NCBI RefSeq assembly: GCF_001811425.1
Contig: NZ_KV804706.1
Span: 1 to 64,000, forward strand
DNA from: Peptoniphilus_A sp001811425
GTDB lineage: Bacteria; Bacillota; Clostridia; Tissierellales; Peptoniphilaceae
DNA length: 64,000 bases
Direction of reading: 5' to 3'
The position numbers and the translations under genes were made by a program. Shown here in pieces: positions 28,499 to 37,517 of the stretch. The number at the start of each line of letters is the position of its first letter. Within the stretch, counting starts at the first letter, position 1. A model generated the notes under the pieces. That model was not told the origin of the DNA, made no database searches, and was given only the letters and a program-made list of their open reading frames with translations.

Positions 28499-29215
28499 AT
28501 GAAAGTAGTATCAGCAACTAATGTAGGCAACTACAGAAAAAATAATGAAGACTGTTATTTTGTAAATGAGTCAAAAAATTTATATATATTAGCTGATGGA
28601 ATGGGTGGACATCTTGCCGGCGAAAGGGCATCAAAGATGGCAACAGAAATTATTGCATCGGATTTTGAAAAGGCAAGGGAAGTTAAGACTATTGAAGATG
28701 CAATTGAAATCTTGTCTTCTTCTATTAGAGATGCCAACCGCGAAATCTTCAAAAGCTCTGAAGAAAACGAAGATTATAGGGGCATGGGCACCACAGTTTC
28801 TGCTGGTATAATTTTAGGAAGTGTTTTAATTTATTCCAATGTCGGCGATTCGAGAATTTACAAGATAAATAAAGATATGGAGCAAATCACAAGAGATGAT
28901 TCCTTTGTAAACTACTTGATGGAGATTGGAGAAATTACTGAAGAAGAGGCAAAGGTTCATCCAAAGAAAAATGTGCTAACAAAAGCAATGGGAACTACAG
29001 CTGACTTAGATGTCTCAGTAAACACTTTAAAGATTGAAGATAATGACATATTTTTATTTTGTTCAGACGGACTTACTAATATGATTCCTGATGAAGAAAT
29101 TTTCAAAATTATAAAAGAAAATACTCCTGAAGTTGCCAAAGACAAACTTTTGGATCTCGCCCTTAAAAATGGCGGCATGGATAATATTACATTTATTTTA
29201 GTATTTAATAAGTAG
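28499..29215 (+). CDS. prpC: PP2C-type Ser/Thr protein phosphatase (PrpC/Stp)
   Basis: A 238-residue metal-dependent phosphatase that reverses phosphorylation by the PASTA kinase encoded next. PP2C motifs are NNEDCYF (about 19), LADGMGGH (about 31-38), GTTVSAG and NVGDSRIY, and DNITFILV at the C-terminus. The ATG directly follows the rlmN stop. Confidence 0.96.
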   Translation: MKVVSATNVGNYRKNNEDCYFVNESKNLYILADGMGGHLAGERASKMATEIIASDFEKAREVKTIEDAIEILSSSIRDANREIFKSSEENEDYRGMGTTVSAGIILGSVLIYSNVGDSRIYKINKDMEQITRDDSFVNYLMEIGEITEEEAKVHPKKNVLTKAMGTTADLDVSVNTLKIEDNDIFLFCSDGLTNMIPDEEIFKIIKENTPEVAKDKLLDLALKNGGMDNITFILVFNK

Positions 29216-29222
29216 GTGGGCA

Positions 29223-31199
29223 ATGATAAATAAAATTTTAGCAAATAGATATGAAATATTAGAAAAAATTGGCACAGGCGGCATGGGCAATGTTTTTAAG
29301 GCTCATGATAGAAAGCTTGATAGAATTGTTGCCATTAAGGTTTTAAAATTAGAATACAACGAAGATAATAATTTTATTAGAAAATTTAAGAGAGAGTCCC
29401 TTGCAGCTGCAAGCATTTCTCATCCAAACATTGTAAGTATTTATGATGTTGGAACAGAAAAAGTGGAAGACAAAGAAGTCCACTACATTGTAATGGAATA
29501 CATCGATGGAAAGACTCTTAAAGATTTAATAAATGATGAGGGCAGACTTTCTGAAAAGAGAGCTTTAAACTACTGCATTCAAATTGCAGAGGCTTTAAAG
29601 GTTGCTCACTCAAAGCATATTGTTCACAGAGACATTAAATCTCAAAATATAATGGTTACTCGTGACGACAGAATTAAGGTTACAGATTTTGGAATTGCAA
29701 GAGTTGCTGACAACACAACTGTCACTGCAACTAATGCTGTCATGGGTTCAGTCCACTATTTTTCACCAGAGCAAGCTAGAGGTGCCAAAGTAGACAATAG
29801 GTCTGACATTTATTCTCTAGGTATCGTGCTTTTTGAAATGCTAACTGGCAGACTTCCTTTTGATGCAGACAATCCTGTTTCTGTTGCCCTTATGCAAGTT
29901 CAGTCACAAATGCCAAAGCCATCTGATTTTATCAAGAGCATAGATCCTTCAGTTGACGCCTTGGTTTTAAAGATGACTGAAAAGGATCCAGATGACAGAT
30001 ACAGAGATGTATTTGATTTGATTAAGGACATAAAGGACTACACAATTGGAGCAAAAACTTTTTCTGTCAAAAGAGACTATGAAGAAGACGACAGAACTGT
30101 TGTCACTCCAAATTTTAATAGAAGACCTAATAGAAATCATTCCAACAACATGGATATGGACACAAGAAAACCTAAGAAGGTTGTAAAGAAGAAAAAATCT
30201 GCAGCTCCTGCCATACTGGGAATTTTTTCTGCTATAGTTATAATTGCCCTACTTATTTATGTAGTGCCAAAGGCTATCAAGGGAATGAAAAATGGCGATG
30301 TAGTAGAAAAAATTGCCGTTGAAAATTATATAGGCAAGACTAGAGAGGAAGCAAAAGAATTAATAGAAGCCCAAGGCCTGGTCCTTGATGTAAATACAGT
30401 GGAAAATGAAGATGAACCTGACGGTCTTGTACTTGGTCAAAATCCTGAAGAAGGCACTTCAGTAGACAAGGGATCAACTATTACTCTTGAGATAAATGAG
30501 CTTCCTGATTCTGTCCCAGTTCCACCATTAAAGGGACTAACTACAGAGGAAGCACAAAAAACTCTTGAAGATAATTCTCTAAAACTTGGAACTGTGGAAG
30601 AAGAGTTTAACGAAGATGTTGAAGAAGGAAAAGTAATTTATTCAAATCCTGATGGCGGCTATTCTGTTAAGAGAGGTACAGCTGTTAAGGTTATAGTATC
30701 TAAGGGCGTTGACAAAACTCCAGTTGTTTTAAGCGACTACAAGGGCATGGATCAGGATATAGTTGTAAATCAATTAAAGAGCCTTGGCTTTACAGTTGTA
30801 ATTGAAAATGGATTTAGCAACAAAGTTGGCGAAGGTCAAGTTTATGACATGGATCCAAAGCCAAATCAAAGCGTAGATAAGGGTTCAACTGTAACTCTAT
30901 TTATTTCAAAAGGAGCAAAAATTAACGAAGAGGAAGAAACCGAAGACAATGAAGAAAATCAAAATGAAGATAATTACAATAAAGTAAATCATGTCAAGGT
31001 TAAGGTTCCTGATGATGGCACTACTCACAATGTTTCTGCTGAAAGAGTAAGAGACGGAAACGGAAATAAAATTAGTGCAACTTCAGTTTGGAATTACAAT
31101 ATAGAAGGCGGAGAAGTCAGCAATGTCGAATTAATTGGTCCTGGCGAATACAATATTTATGTTGATGGCAATCTTGTAAAGACTGAGAAGATAAAATAA
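29223..31199 (+). CDS. prkC: PASTA-domain Ser/Thr protein kinase PrkC
   Basis: A 658-residue membrane kinase sensing muropeptides or lipid II. The kinase domain (about 1-275) has GTGGMG, the catalytic HRDIKSQN (about 138) and DFG. A basic juxtamembrane segment and one membrane span (about 328-350) follow. The extracellular part has three PASTA repeats (about 362-430, 432-500 and 502-565), then an acidic linker and a C-terminal beta-rich domain of about 75 residues. Its targets probably include division proteins, such as the PASTA PBP at 2.2 kb (inference). It overlaps rsgA by one base. Confidence 0.97.
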   Translation: MINKILANRYEILEKIGTGGMGNVFKAHDRKLDRIVAIKVLKLEYNEDNNFIRKFKRESLAAASISHPNIVSIYDVGTEKVEDKEVHYIVMEYIDGKTLKDLINDEGRLSEKRALNYCIQIAEALKVAHSKHIVHRDIKSQNIMVTRDDRIKVTDFGIARVADNTTVTATNAVMGSVHYFSPEQARGAKVDNRSDIYSLGIVLFEMLTGRLPFDADNPVSVALMQVQSQMPKPSDFIKSIDPSVDALVLKMTEKDPDDRYRDVFDLIKDIKDYTIGAKTFSVKRDYEEDDRTVVTPNFNRRPNRNHSNNMDMDTRKPKKVVKKKKSAAPAILGIFSAIVIIALLIYVVPKAIKGMKNGDVVEKIAVENYIGKTREEAKELIEAQGLVLDVNTVENEDEPDGLVLGQNPEEGTSVDKGSTITLEINELPDSVPVPPLKGLTTEEAQKTLEDNSLKLGTVEEEFNEDVEEGKVIYSNPDGGYSVKRGTAVKVIVSKGVDKTPVVLSDYKGMDQDIVVNQLKSLGFTVVIENGFSNKVGEGQVYDMDPKPNQSVDKGSTVTLFISKGAKINEEEETEDNEENQNEDNYNKVNHVKVKVPDDGTTHNVSAERVRDGNGNKISATSVWNYNIEGGEVSNVELIGPGEYNIYVDGNLVKTEKIK

Positions 31200-32050
31200 T
31201 GATAGGAAAAATTATTAAACTGACAGGTGGCTTTTACTATATAAAGTCTGGAGACGAAGTTTTTGAAACAAGAGCTAGAGGAAACTTTAGACACAGCAAA
31301 GTTGAGCCTATTGTTGGTGATGATGTAGAATTTAAATACGAAGAAAAAACTCTGGGATATATTGAAAAAGTATATCCCAGAAAAAATATGCTCACAAGAC
31401 CAAGGGTGAGCAATGTTGACTTAGCTCTCATTGTTATACCGGTTTTGAATCCCAAATATAATCTTGTCATTATAGATAAGACAATTATTCAGGCTGAGCA
31501 TGAGGGCATTGACCTTGCCATAGTCATAAACAAGTCAGACCTTGACGAAGAAAGTGCAGAAGAGCTTGCAAGGATTTATAAAAATTCTGGCTTTGAAACC
31601 TTTGTGATTTCAGACAAGGATGACAATATAGAGTCTCTCAGAGCTTATCTTCATGGAAAGACTGTTGCCCTTTGCGGCGTATCTGGGGCAGGAAAATCTA
31701 CTATCACATCAAGAATTTTAAATAAAGAAGTGGAAGTGGGCAAGGTTTCTGAAAAGACTAAGCGCGGTAAACACACCACTAGACACACAGAAATACTCTA
31801 TAATGAGGATATTTATATTTTTGATACTCCAGGCTTCTCTTCACTTACTTTAAAGATAGAGGAAGAAGATTTAAAAAATTATTTCCGAGAATTTAAAAAT
31901 TTTAATAATTGCAAATTTAACAATTGCAATCACATAAAGGAGCCCAAGTGCGCTGTAAAGGATGCAGTGGATAGGGGCCAAATAGAAAAGTCAAGATATG
32001 AAAATTATTTGTACATTTTCAATGAATTAAAAGAAAAAGGAGAATACTAA
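31199..32050 (+). CDS. rsgA: ribosome small subunit-dependent GTPase RsgA
   Basis: A 283-residue circularly permuted GTPase for 30S maturation. An N-terminal OB domain is followed by G4 NKSD (about 104), G1 GVSGAGKST (about 161) and G3 DTPG. A C-terminal zinc finger follows (CKFNNCNHIKEPKC). The conserved prkC-rsgA-rpe-thiN order supports it. Confidence 0.96.
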   Translation: MIGKIIKLTGGFYYIKSGDEVFETRARGNFRHSKVEPIVGDDVEFKYEEKTLGYIEKVYPRKNMLTRPRVSNVDLALIVIPVLNPKYNLVIIDKTIIQAEHEGIDLAIVINKSDLDEESAEELARIYKNSGFETFVISDKDDNIESLRAYLHGKTVALCGVSGAGKSTITSRILNKEVEVGKVSEKTKRGKHTTRHTEILYNEDIYIFDTPGFSSLTLKIEEEDLKNYFREFKNFNNCKFNNCNHIKEPKCAVKDAVDRGQIEKSRYENYLYIFNELKEKGEY

Positions 32051-32694
32051 TGATTTCACCTTCATTACTTTCAGCAGATTTCACAAATTTAGAAAAAGAA
32101 TTTAAAATTATGAATGAAGAAAAAGTGGACTTTATTCACTTGGACATTATGGATGGAAATTATGTGCCAAATATTTCCTATGGTCCAGGAGTGGTAAAAA
32201 GGCTTAGACCTCTTACTGAGATTCCCTTTGACACTCACCTCATGATTGAAAGACCAGAAAATTTTATTGAAGAATTTGTAAAGGCTGGCTCAGATATAAT
32301 TACAATTCATCCAAGTACAACAAAGCATCTTGATAGAACTCTTTCTCTTATTAAATCTTATGGCAAAAAGGCAGGCCTTGCCCTAAACCCTGGAGATGGT
32401 CTTGACCTTCTTGACTACAATATAGAAAATATTGACTTAGTTTTAATTATGAGCGTCAATCCTGGCTTTGGAGGACAAAAATTTATTCCATCTGCACTTA
32501 GAAAAATTAGAGAGGTAAAAAAATTAATTAAAGATAGAAATTTGAATACACTAATAGAAGTTGACGGTGGCGTAAAGCTTGACAATGCAAGAGAAGTCCT
32601 TGAAGCTGGTGCAGATATTTTAGTTGCAGGTTCAGCAATATTTGAAAAAGATAAGACGAGAGAAAATATTAAAGCCTTTAAGGAATTATTATGA
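32050..32694 (+). CDS. rpe: ribulose-phosphate 3-epimerase
   Basis: A 214-residue TIM-barrel enzyme interconverting ribulose 5-phosphate and xylulose 5-phosphate. Conserved blocks are SLLSADFTNL, HLDIMDGNYVPNIS, MSVNPGFGGQKFI and EVDGGV. It overlaps rsgA by one base and thiN by four. Confidence 0.97.
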   Translation: MISPSLLSADFTNLEKEFKIMNEEKVDFIHLDIMDGNYVPNISYGPGVVKRLRPLTEIPFDTHLMIERPENFIEEFVKAGSDIITIHPSTTKHLDRTLSLIKSYGKKAGLALNPGDGLDLLDYNIENIDLVLIMSVNPGFGGQKFIPSALRKIREVKKLIKDRNLNTLIEVDGGVKLDNAREVLEAGADILVAGSAIFEKDKTRENIKAFKELL

Positions 32695-33429
32695 AAAAAG
32701 CACTTTTAATTTCTGGCGGGAGACAAGTTTCCAAGGAATTATTAGAAAAATATGGAGACAGATTTATCTTAGTAGCCGATGGAGGCGCAAGGCTTTTAAA
32801 AAAGTATGACCTTGTGGCAGATCTTCTTCTTGGAGACTTAGATTCCATTGGTAATGAAACTCTTTCCTATGTAAAGGACAAGGACATTAAAATAAAAAAA
32901 TTTCCTGCAAAAAAAGATTTAACTGACACTGCCCTTTGCATTGACTATCTCTTAGAAGAGGGCTACAAGGACCTTGTAATACTTGGAGCCTTGGGCACAA
33001 GACTTGACCACGAGCTTGCCAATCTTTACAATCTAAAAATGCTTTACAAGTTGGGAGTTAAGGCAAAAATCGTTGACGAATACAATGAAGTAATTTATGT
33101 AGAAGAGGGCGAATATGAATTTGAAAGGTCTGACAAAAAATATTTTNNNNNNNNNNNNNNNNNNNNNNNNNNNNNNNNNNNNNNNNNNNNNNNNNNNNNN
33201 NNNNNNNNNNNNNNNNNNNNNNNNNNNNNNNNNNNNNNNNNNNNNNTTTTCCCTAATAAATGCAGGCGATAAAATGAGCTTCACAACTGAGGGACTTTAC
33301 TATGAAGTGAAAGACCTTGAAATAAATGCTATGAATCCAAGTAGGGCTGTGAGTAATGTTATGCTTGGCGACAAGGCGAAAGTAATTATAAATTACGGTT
33401 CAGCCTTTATAATTCAGTCGAGAGATTGA
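32691..33429 (+). CDS. thiN: thiamine pyrophosphokinase, interrupted by an assembly gap
   Basis: ThiN converts thiamine to thiamine diphosphate. The left part (152 residues) has VADGGAR, LLGDLDS and the LGALGTRLDHELAN block. The right part, after the N run, has the C-terminal beta domain ending FIIQSRD. The two parts are in different frames only because of the arbitrary 100-N filler. Their sum, about 212 residues, already equals a full ThiN, so little or nothing is missing. Confidence 0.88.
33147..33246. other. 100-N assembly gap inside thiN
   Basis: Exactly 100 N, the usual placeholder for a gap of unknown size. The flanks read AAATATTTT on the left and TTTTCCCTAATAAAT on the right. Overlapping three or four T joins them in frame as KYFSLINAG, matching the family pattern at this position. 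Confidence 0.95.
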
Positions 33430-33451
33430 TTACAATTTAAGATTAAATAGC

Positions 33452-33482
33452 AAAAACCAGTTCTGTGAAAACTGGTTTTTTT
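33452..33482. terminator. bidirectional terminator between thiN and the ATP-grasp gene
   Basis: An 11-bp perfect stem (33452-33462 with 33470-33480) with a seven-base loop, A-rich on the left arm and T-rich on the right. It lies between convergent genes and can serve both strands. Confidence 0.85.
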
Positions 33483-33496
33483 AATGCTCCTATATT

Positions 33497-34735
33497 TTAT
33501 TTTTCTAATTTATAGTACATCTTGTAGTGTTTTATTGAGCCATACTTTCTCTTTAGATAAGTTATTTTTCGACTAATGCTAAAGTCCTTCTTGTTGTTAA
33601 TTGTAAATTCGTAGCCATTTCTAAGAAGCTCATCAATGGTCTTGTGGTACTTTTCATTTGTGTACTCTTTTAAAAGTTTTGGATGGGCATTCATCCAAAT
33701 TTTTGATGTTTCTTTATGGTAGTAGACTTCTTCTTCAAAACCTAAATCTAAAAGGTCTCTTATATAAAAGTCTAATACATTAACGCCACCAGCAGCCATG
33801 AAGTAATGACTTTGTGGAAGTCTCAAGTTCATTTCAAAGGCCTTGTAAGTGTTATCTCTTGCGTCATATTTTAAATCTATATTTGAGTAACCAGTGTAGC
33901 CAATGGATTCAAGTTTTTCTTTGTAAAATTTAAAAAGTTCTGGCATGTACTTCGTATAAATTGCATCGTTATTTCCAATTCTAAGTGGAAGTGGGTCGGC
34001 AAGAAGAATTTGTCCGTAAACCATCATTCGCACCTTGCCAGTCTTGTCGCAGTAAACATTAAAGGAAGCTTGGTTTGATGCAGGGCCAGGAATGTATTCT
34101 TGGACCAGCATTGTGCCCTCGTAGTGATTGTCGTCGTAAATAGTTTTTACAACGGATTCTAGCTCTTCGTAGCTGTAAATTGTGTAGACCTTGTACTTAT
34201 TTGGGAAGGACAATTTTACATAAGAGATGGAGTCGTTAGGTTTAAGTATAAGTGGAAACTGTAAATCAAGTCCTTCAATTTCCTTTGAAGAATTTATAAT
34301 AGCATATTTTGGATAGGGGATGCCCAGCTCTTGGCAAGACTTATAAAAGTCAATTTTATTTTCAAGCCTTGCGTTTAAATCACTTGAAGGCGTGTTGAAC
34401 TTGTAATATTTTTTTATCTTTTCCTTGTTGTTGGAAAGAAGTTTTGAATATTCGTCGCCGCAAGGAATTGTTATTAAAGTTGCATCCTTATTTTCTTCAG
34501 CAAATTTCACCATTTCAGATACAAAAACTTTGTCATCAGAAAAATTTTCGATGATTTTTCTATCTAAGATGCGAGACTTATCTGTGGCAGGAAGAGCTTT
34601 TTGACAAAAAACTGTGGAAATCAAGCCGTAATTGTCATTTAAGATGCGGGCAATTCCATAGGCATTTTCGTCAGAGCCGAGAATTACAAATTTTACATTT
34701 AATTTTTTTATAATATCTTTAGAAATATTTTTCAT
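33497..34735 (-). CDS. ATP-grasp ligase resembling D-aspartate ligase (peptidoglycan side-chain)
   Basis: A 412-residue ATP-grasp enzyme. Its N-terminal ILGSDENAYGIARILN, middle MLVQEYIPGPASN and C-terminal blocks EMNLRLPQSHYFM and SKIWMNAHPK run parallel to Enterococcus faecium Aslfm. That enzyme adds D-Asp to the peptidoglycan stem lysine as the first residue of the cross-bridge. Members of this bacterial family have D-Asp or D-Glu bridges, so either amino acid is possible. The start has AAGGAGA upstream. A TATAAT on the minus strand at 34773-34778 is a likely -10. It could alternatively be another carboxylate-amine ligase. Confidence 0.68.
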   Translation of the reverse strand: MKNISKDIIKKLNVKFVILGSDENAYGIARILNDNYGLISTVFCQKALPATDKSRILDRKIIENFSDDKVFVSEMVKFAEENKDATLITIPCGDEYSKLLSNNKEKIKKYYKFNTPSSDLNARLENKIDFYKSCQELGIPYPKYAIINSSKEIEGLDLQFPLILKPNDSISYVKLSFPNKYKVYTIYSYEELESVVKTIYDDNHYEGTMLVQEYIPGPASNQASFNVYCDKTGKVRMMVYGQILLADPLPLRIGNNDAIYTKYMPELFKFYKEKLESIGYTGYSNIDLKYDARDNTYKAFEMNLRLPQSHYFMAAGGVNVLDFYIRDLLDLGFEEEVYYHKETSKIWMNAHPKLLKEYTNEKYHKTIDELLRNGYEFTINNKKDFSISRKITYLKRKYGSIKHYKMYYKLEK

Positions 34736-34797
34736 GTTTCTCCTTTATAATCTATTTTTCGCCTTATCTAACATTATACACTAGAGATAAGTATTTT

Positions 34798-35763
34798 TTA
34801 AGCCTTCTGAGAAAAAGCCATATCTTTACTTTTCCAATAGTCTGCAATTTCTTTTATTTTTTCTTCAGTGACAATATCTTTATTCTTTTCCTTTAATTTT
34901 TTATCAATTTCAGAAATAACAGAAAGTTTGTCGGCACACCAAAGAGGCTCAAAAAGTTTTTTCTTTGGTGGATCGCCAGTTATTCTGTGGACTACAGTTT
35001 TATCGTCAATATTTTCTAAGGCATAAAGGATTGTGTCAATATATTCTTCTCTTGATAAAATTTTAAATTTTTTATTATTGTAGAGTTCATGTATTGGTGA
35101 GTCCTTTAAAATATATAAGTTGTGAAATTTTACTCCAAAGGGTGCAACTTCTTTTATGTATTTAATTGTATTTTTAAAGTCCTCTTGGTCTTCAAAGGGA
35201 AGTCCAAAAATTGCGTGAATTAAAAATAGTAAGTTTTCTTCCTTTAATTTATTTACAGTTTCATCAAAAACTTTGTGGGAGTAACCGCGATTTATTAGCT
35301 TAATTGTATCTTCCTTTACACTTTGCATTCCGAGTTCTAGCCAAAGTGTCTTTTTGTGGGAAAGGTCCTTTAAATATTTTATCTTTTCATCATCGAGACA
35401 GTCGCAGCGAGTTGCAATTGATACTCCAACTATGTCATCTCTATCTACGACTTCATCGTAAATATTTTTTAAAGACTCAAGAGAGCCGTAGGTGTTGGTA
35501 AAATTTTGAAAGTAGGCAATATAATTCTTTGCCTTCCATTTTTTCTCAAGAAATATTTTTTGAGAATCAATTTGCTGGGCTATGGAAAAATTTTTTGAGC
35601 CGGCAAATTCTCCACTGCCCTCATCAGAGCAAAAGATGCATCCAATATTTGAAAGCCTGCCATCTCTATTGGGGCAGGAAAAGCCACCGTCCAGAGAAAG
35701 TTTTACGCTTTTGCCAGAAAAATATTCACGAAAAAAATCATTAAAGGATAAAAATCGTCTCAT
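34798..35763 (-). CDS. TIGR01212-family radical SAM protein (YtqA/YhcC-like)
   Basis: A 321-residue radical SAM protein. The cluster cysteines are in the family-specific spacing SCPNRDGRLSNIGCIFC (about residues 29-45). The core blocks KNYIAYFQNFTNTYG, VGVSIATRCDCL and VHRITGDPP are those of the YtqA/YhcC group, suspected of RNA modification but without proven function here. The ligase gene follows on the same strand after 62 bases. Confidence 0.88.
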   Translation of the reverse strand: MRRFLSFNDFFREYFSGKSVKLSLDGGFSCPNRDGRLSNIGCIFCSDEGSGEFAGSKNFSIAQQIDSQKIFLEKKWKAKNYIAYFQNFTNTYGSLESLKNIYDEVVDRDDIVGVSIATRCDCLDDEKIKYLKDLSHKKTLWLELGMQSVKEDTIKLINRGYSHKVFDETVNKLKEENLLFLIHAIFGLPFEDQEDFKNTIKYIKEVAPFGVKFHNLYILKDSPIHELYNNKKFKILSREEYIDTILYALENIDDKTVVHRITGDPPKKKLFEPLWCADKLSVISEIDKKLKEKNKDIVTEEKIKEIADYWKSKDMAFSQKA

Positions 35764-35816
35764 TACAATAAATCACCTAATACATTATATATTTTTTTAA
35801 AAATTATTTCCATGAC

Positions 35817-35844
35817 TTTGAATTTATAAAAAATACTATATAAT
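35817..35844 (+). promoter_or_regulatory. probable promoter of the TPR-map-MATE operon
   Basis: TATAAT at 35839-35844 (and again at 35844-35849) lies in the divergent 102-base gap. TTTGAA at 35817-35822 is an imperfect -35 at 16 bases. Transcription would start near 35851, just before the ATG at 35866. Confidence 0.5.
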
Positions 35845-35865
35845 ATAATAAGAATTGAGGTTTTT

Positions 35866-36762
35866 ATGGACTTAAAATTTAAAAATTATTTAATTTTAGC
35901 AGAAGAGTTTTTGTTAGAAGAAGACTGGGACAAGGCAGAGGATTTGTTACTTAAATCTTTGAAGTTTACAAGAGAAGAAGATCTTGATGAAAAAATCTCT
36001 GTCTATTTTGAGTTATCTGACATATATCTTAAAAAAGAAAATTATAGGGAGGCAAAAATTTATTTTGAAAATATTTTGAGCCTAAGGGAAATGGCTGGAG
36101 CCTACTATGGTCTTGCCATCACCAATGATTTTTCCAAGGGAGATATATCTTATTCAATAAAAAATTATAAAAAGGCAATTGAACTTGATGAAGATTATGA
36201 CAGAGCTCATTATTATCTGGCTCATGCCTATGACAAGATTGGTGATACGGACCTTGCCATAGAAGAATTTAAAAAGGTTCTCGCCATAGATCAGTACGAT
36301 TTTGTAACTTATAATGATTTAGGCTCAATTTATGAAATAGAAAATAAAAATGATCTGGCAGAAAAATTTGTAAAAAAATCTCTTGAGATAAAGCCAGATT
36401 ATGGCAGAGCCCTTTACAATATGGGCGTTCTCTCAAAAAAGAAGGGTGACAATGACTTGGCTCTAAAATATTATTATGAGGCAATAGAAAAGTTTGAAGA
36501 CCCCTTTTTATTTTTAAATATGTCTGCAGTATATATTGAAGAAAAAAATTATAAATCTGCTATAAATATTTTAGATAGAGGACTTTTGGATTTTCCAAAT
36601 TCTGTAAATCTACATTATAATAAGGCTTGCTCCTTTTCTCTCTTAGGAGATGATAAAAGGGCAAGGGAAGAATTAAAAATAGCAATAGAAATAAATAAAG
36701 ATGCCTATGAATGGGCAAAGACGGACGATGATTTACGTCATCTTGTAAAGGAGTTAAAATGA
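35866..36762 (+). CDS. tetratricopeptide repeat protein
   Basis: A 298-residue all-helical protein with about seven TPR units (for example YRAHYYLAHAYDKIGDTDLAIEEFKKVLAI-type repeats between about residues 95 and 265). It has no signal peptide, so it is cytoplasmic. TPR domains mediate protein contacts. Its partner is unknown. It overlaps map by four bases. Confidence 0.85.
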   Translation: MDLKFKNYLILAEEFLLEEDWDKAEDLLLKSLKFTREEDLDEKISVYFELSDIYLKKENYREAKIYFENILSLREMAGAYYGLAITNDFSKGDISYSIKNYKKAIELDEDYDRAHYYLAHAYDKIGDTDLAIEEFKKVLAIDQYDFVTYNDLGSIYEIENKNDLAEKFVKKSLEIKPDYGRALYNMGVLSKKKGDNDLALKYYYEAIEKFEDPFLFLNMSAVYIEEKNYKSAINILDRGLLDFPNSVNLHYNKACSFSLLGDDKRAREELKIAIEINKDAYEWAKTDDDLRHLVKELK

Positions 36763-37514
36763 TTATTATTAAGACAGAAGACGAAATAAAAAAGATGCAA
36801 GTTGCAGGAAAAGTTTTATCTGATGTGCATCACAAGCTTAGAGATTTTATTAAACCTGGTGTAAAAACTATTGAAATTGATAGATTTGTGGAAAATTATT
36901 TAAAGGAAAGAGGAGCCTATCCTGAGCAAAAGGGCTATGAAGGCTATCCTTATTCAATTTGTGCATCAGTAAATGATGAAATTTGTCACGGCTTTCCATC
37001 TGAATATGTCCTTAAAGATGGAGATATAATTACTGTTGACATGGTTGTAAATGTTGACGGATGGCTAGCTGACTCTGCCTGGTCCTATGAAGTGGGCGAA
37101 GTTTCAGAGGAAGCAAAAAAACTTTTGCGAGTAACTCGTGAATGTATGTACAAGGGAATTGAAAAGGCAGTAATAGGCAATAGGCTTGGAGACATTGGAG
37201 CTGCAGTTCAAAAACACGCAGAAGAAAATGGTTATTCTGTTGTAAGAGAGTTTGTAGGTCACGGCATTGGTCAAGAGATGCATGAAGATCCACAAGTCCT
37301 TCACTATGGAAAGGCTGGTCGCGGACTTAGACTTCAAGAGGGAATGGTATTTACTATTGAGCCAATGATTAACATGGGCAAGAAGGAGCTTACAATTGAC
37401 GATAATGGTTGGACAGCAAGAACGGCTGATGGCTCTCTCTCTGCCCAATACGAACACCAACTTGCCATAACAAAGGACGGACCCATAATAATTACTGACC
37501 AAGGCGACTGTTGA
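36759..37514 (+). CDS. map: methionine aminopeptidase, type I
   Basis: A 251-residue enzyme removing the N-terminal Met. The metal ligands are visible: VDMVVNVDGWLADSAW (two Asp), GHGIGQEMHEDP (His), EPMI (Glu) and YEHQLAIT (Glu). It acts after peptide deformylase encoded at 24.0 kb. Co-transcribed with the TPR gene. Confidence 0.96.
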   Translation: MIIIKTEDEIKKMQVAGKVLSDVHHKLRDFIKPGVKTIEIDRFVENYLKERGAYPEQKGYEGYPYSICASVNDEICHGFPSEYVLKDGDIITVDMVVNVDGWLADSAWSYEVGEVSEEAKKLLRVTRECMYKGIEKAVIGNRLGDIGAAVQKHAEENGYSVVREFVGHGIGQEMHEDPQVLHYGKAGRGLRLQEGMVFTIEPMINMGKKELTIDDNGWTARTADGSLSAQYEHQLAITKDGPIIITDQGDC

Positions 37515-37517
37515 TAA

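Noticed and set aside
34798..35763. Radical SAM maturase for a RiPP
   Set aside because: The cysteine spacing and conserved blocks are those of the TIGR01212 YtqA/YhcC family, it has no SPASM domain, and there is no precursor peptide nearby.
37104..37502. 132-residue minus-strand frame inside map
   Set aside because: Antisense shadow of a conserved aminopeptidase gene.
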